Origin: Pseudothermotoga hypogea DSM 11164 = NBRC 106472 | GTDB taxonomy: Bacteria > Thermotogota > Thermotogae > Thermotogales > DSM-5069 | Direction: 5' to 3' | Length of the DNA stretch: 64,000 nucleotides | Assembly: GCF_000816145.1 (NCBI RefSeq) | Contig: NZ_CP007141.1 | Coordinates: 1,736,001 to 1,800,000, forward strand | Shown here: in pieces, positions 62,364 to 64,000 of the stretch | How positions within the stretch are numbered: the stretch's first letter is position 1 | How the letters are laid out: every line of letters starts with the position of its first letter | Notes under the pieces: model-generated | The model's input: only the letters and a program-made list of their open reading frames with translations | Told to the model about the DNA's origin: nothing | Database searches by the model: none | Program-made: the position numbers and the translations under genes

Positions 62364-63493
62364 GAAAATTGATCGTCATGTTATGCTTGCTGTCGATCTA
62401 CGGACTGGCTCTTGTACTACGCTTGCCAGAGTTCGACAGAAAGAACGGCATCAAGGAAGTTTTCCTCCACGATCACGGTGATAGGATCGAATACACGATC
62501 GTTTTCTGGGATGAAGACCATCCTCATACCTTGACGGATTTGCTGTACGATCTCTATCGGTTCTACAAGTGGGGCAGGTTCTACGATATAGAGACCTTCT
62601 TCCTCTACCCAGATCGAATTCATTTTCCCGACGACTTTTGTGACAGTGAAACTTACTTCCAGCTTGAAAACTTACACAATCAGGCGGAACTGTCGTTGGA
62701 TCAGTTTGAACATTTCAACGGCAAGCCTGTGGTTTACATCAGCACATGGAACCACATGTTTTCAAACAAACCCTTGAGGGGTGTGAGCTATCTCAGTTAC
62801 AAGGTTGAGAAGACTGCTTTCGGGACGAGGAACGATGCTGAACGAAAGTACAGTTGGAGGAAGAACGTGAAACTCAAGCTAACTCTGTGGTTGTTCTTTG
62901 CTTCTCTGGGTTCGATGTTGACCACGATCTTACTGAAGGGTCGTTCCAAATTGTGCATCGTTGTCAAAGGCCTCACAACGACTCTAATTGCAACCATCGC
63001 CATGCTCAACGCACAAGGACCAGAATGGCTCATCTTCGCAGGATTGATCTTCAGCTTGATGGGAGACGTCTTTCTGGAGTTCGATTCTCTTTTCTTTCAA
63101 GGCATGCTCGCGTTTTTCACGACACACCTACTCTATTCCATCGCCTTCTTTAAGCTCTTTGGAGCGAGCGCCTGGTGGATTTTCGTCCTCATTTACGCTG
63201 TCGTTCTGTTCCAGTACGTCTTTCTAAAAAACCATCTCGGAAAAATGAAGGTCCCCGTTCTGCTCTACACAGTCATGATAGCGACGATGCTTTCTTTGAG
63301 TTTTGCCGTGTTGAAGCATGAGATATACTACGCACGAACCTTGATTCCGATCGGTGCGATACTCTTCGCGTTCTCTGATTCGTATCTGGCTTGGGACAAG
63401 TTCGTCAAAAAGCTTCCAATGAGAAACTTCGTGGTGCTCTCCGCGTACTTTCTTGGTCAGCTTTTCATAGCCCTTTCAGCTGTCGTGATTTGA
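62354..63493 (+). CDS. Membrane protein with YhhN/TMEM86-like domain and extracellular N-terminal part
   Basis: About 379 residues. A signal-like hydrophobic start (KLIVMLCLLSIYGLALVL) is followed by a soluble region of about 150 residues with aromatic and acidic repeats (IEYTIVFWDEDHPHTL, RIHFPDDFCDSETYF) and then from about 180 a set of eight or so membrane segments with SLMGDVFLEFDSLFFQGMLAF and GAILFAFSDSYLAWDKF, the YhhN/TMEM86 pattern (lysoplasmalogenase-like). ATG at 62354 overlaps the phosphate transporter stop. The fusion is unusual. Function unproven. Confidence 0.75.
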   Translation: MVLRKLIVMLCLLSIYGLALVLRLPEFDRKNGIKEVFLHDHGDRIEYTIVFWDEDHPHTLTDLLYDLYRFYKWGRFYDIETFFLYPDRIHFPDDFCDSETYFQLENLHNQAELSLDQFEHFNGKPVVYISTWNHMFSNKPLRGVSYLSYKVEKTAFGTRNDAERKYSWRKNVKLKLTLWLFFASLGSMLTTILLKGRSKLCIVVKGLTTTLIATIAMLNAQGPEWLIFAGLIFSLMGDVFLEFDSLFFQGMLAFFTTHLLYSIAFFKLFGASAWWIFVLIYAVVLFQYVFLKNHLGKMKVPVLLYTVMIATMLSLSFAVLKHEIYYARTLIPIGAILFAFSDSYLAWDKFVKKLPMRNFVVLSAYFLGQLFIALSAVVI

Positions 63494-64000
63494 GCCTGTT
63501 CTTCGTTGCGACTTGAACGATCGCTTTGATTTCCTCGTCCTTTAGTTGTCTGTATTCACCGGGTGTGAGGCCCTGAAGGGTGATGTTTTCGAACCTGGTT
63601 CGTACGATCCTTTTGTACCTCAAACCAATCGCTGTGATGATTCTTTTCACCTCGTGGTATTTTCCCTCGGTAAGGACAAGTCTGACGAGTCCTTCTTCCA
63701 CCTCTTCGATCTTCGCAGGCGCAAAGCGTTCTTGTTTCAATTCGAGCCCGAGCTCCACCCTGTGCTTCATTTCATCGTCGATCTTTCCCTCCACCCACAC
63801 TAGATACTCTCGCTCTAAGCGTGACTTTGGATCGATCAACAGGTGAGTAAACGAACCGTCCGTGGTCAGGATAACCAGACCTTCGACGTCTCTATCCAAC
63901 CTTCCGGCCACGTGGAGCTCTCGAAATTTGGCATGAACGATCAAGTCGAAAATGTTCGCGTCGTCCACTCTGTCGCAAACGTATCCGGTCGGTTTATACA
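63465..64000 (-). CDS. RsuA/RluB-family pseudouridine synthase, cut by right edge
   Basis: The visible 178 codons read from the right edge, where the frame is open (KPTGYVCDRVDDANIF..). The catalytic block is VAGRLDRDVEGLVILTTDGS, with Asp in RLD, and EGKYHEVKRIITAIGLRYKRIVRT and LTPGEYRQL end the protein as in the RsuA/RluE group. The S4-like N-terminal part is outside the window. It modifies rRNA. Confidence 0.9.
   Translation of the reverse strand, partial: YKPTGYVCDRVDDANIFDLIVHAKFRELHVAGRLDRDVEGLVILTTDGSFTHLLIDPKSRLEREYLVWVEGKIDDEMKHRVELGLELKQERFAPAKIEEVEEGLVRLVLTEGKYHEVKRIITAIGLRYKRIVRTRFENITLQGLTPGEYRQLKDEEIKAIVQVATKNRLKSRQLKGL

Overview
The window looks like a chromosome segment from a member of the Thermotogota, most likely the Pseudothermotoga/Thermotoga group. 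The basis is a Thermotoga-type galactose gene order with a GH36-derived gene next to galT and galK, strong purine-rich ribosome binding sites with frequent GTG/TTG starts, UPF0173, two-domain NadE, DegV, SLBB-rich export protein and periplasmic binding proteins whose signal peptides lack a lipobox. No rRNA, tRNA or CRISPR array was seen. The taxonomic call is inference from gene content, not from a search.

Layout. 1-3.9 kb: a leftward overlapping operon of MBL-fold hydrolase, PrcB-domain protein, shrunken GH36 alpha-galactosidase relative, galT and galK (galK cut by the window edge). 3.9-11.6 kb: nadE, a YgiQ radical-SAM protein, a large secreted protein and glgX. 11.6-13.7 kb: an IS200/IS605 element with tnpA and tnpB inserted in frame into a small secreted-protein gene. 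13.8-19 kb: an M48 protease, a type II restriction-modification pair (methyltransferase with a SNase-like tail plus an MjaI-like endonuclease), wecB and a TPR protein.

19-27 kb is an accessory region. An asparagine-synthase-like gene and a Fic gene appear to have been duplicated in tandem; each copy has kept a different member and decayed the other. An MNT/HEPN toxin-antitoxin pair, with the HEPN gene frameshifted in a run of seven T, lies between the copies. A second MNT gene with a truncated HEPN partner and about 1.2 kb of decayed DNA follow.

27-44.8 kb is one leftward surface-polysaccharide locus: sugar transferase, ten-repeat SLBB export protein, Wzz-like co-polymerase with a kinase-like domain lacking a P-loop, several glycosyltransferases, a polymerase/ligase, AsnB, TagD-like and TagF-like enzymes and a flippase. 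It contains a decayed glycosyltransferase and an AsnB fragment. All visible steps of a Wzy-type pathway are present, with glycerol-phosphate-type decoration suggested by TagD/TagF.

44.8-52.4 kb: a thiamine-binding MTH1187-type protein, a methyltransferase, a peptide ABC transporter (binding protein and two permeases, no ATPases), a von Willebrand A protein and a small protein divergent from it. 52.4-55.2 kb: a truncated ATPase interrupted by a second, defective copy of the IS, then an intact AAA ATPase. 55.4-64 kb: DegV, a sugar ABC importer (binding protein and two permeases) with an SDR gene, ispD, a PiT phosphate transporter, a YhhN-type membrane protein with an extracellular N-terminal region, and an RsuA-family pseudouridine synthase cut by the right edge.

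The most interesting leads are the IS605 pair (in-frame empty site, readable TnpB guides, an altered RuvC-II residue), the methyltransferase-SNase fusion paired with a putative CTAG restriction enzyme in a CTAG-poor window, and the reciprocal decay of a tandem asparagine-synthase/Fic duplication around a slippage-prone HEPN toxin.
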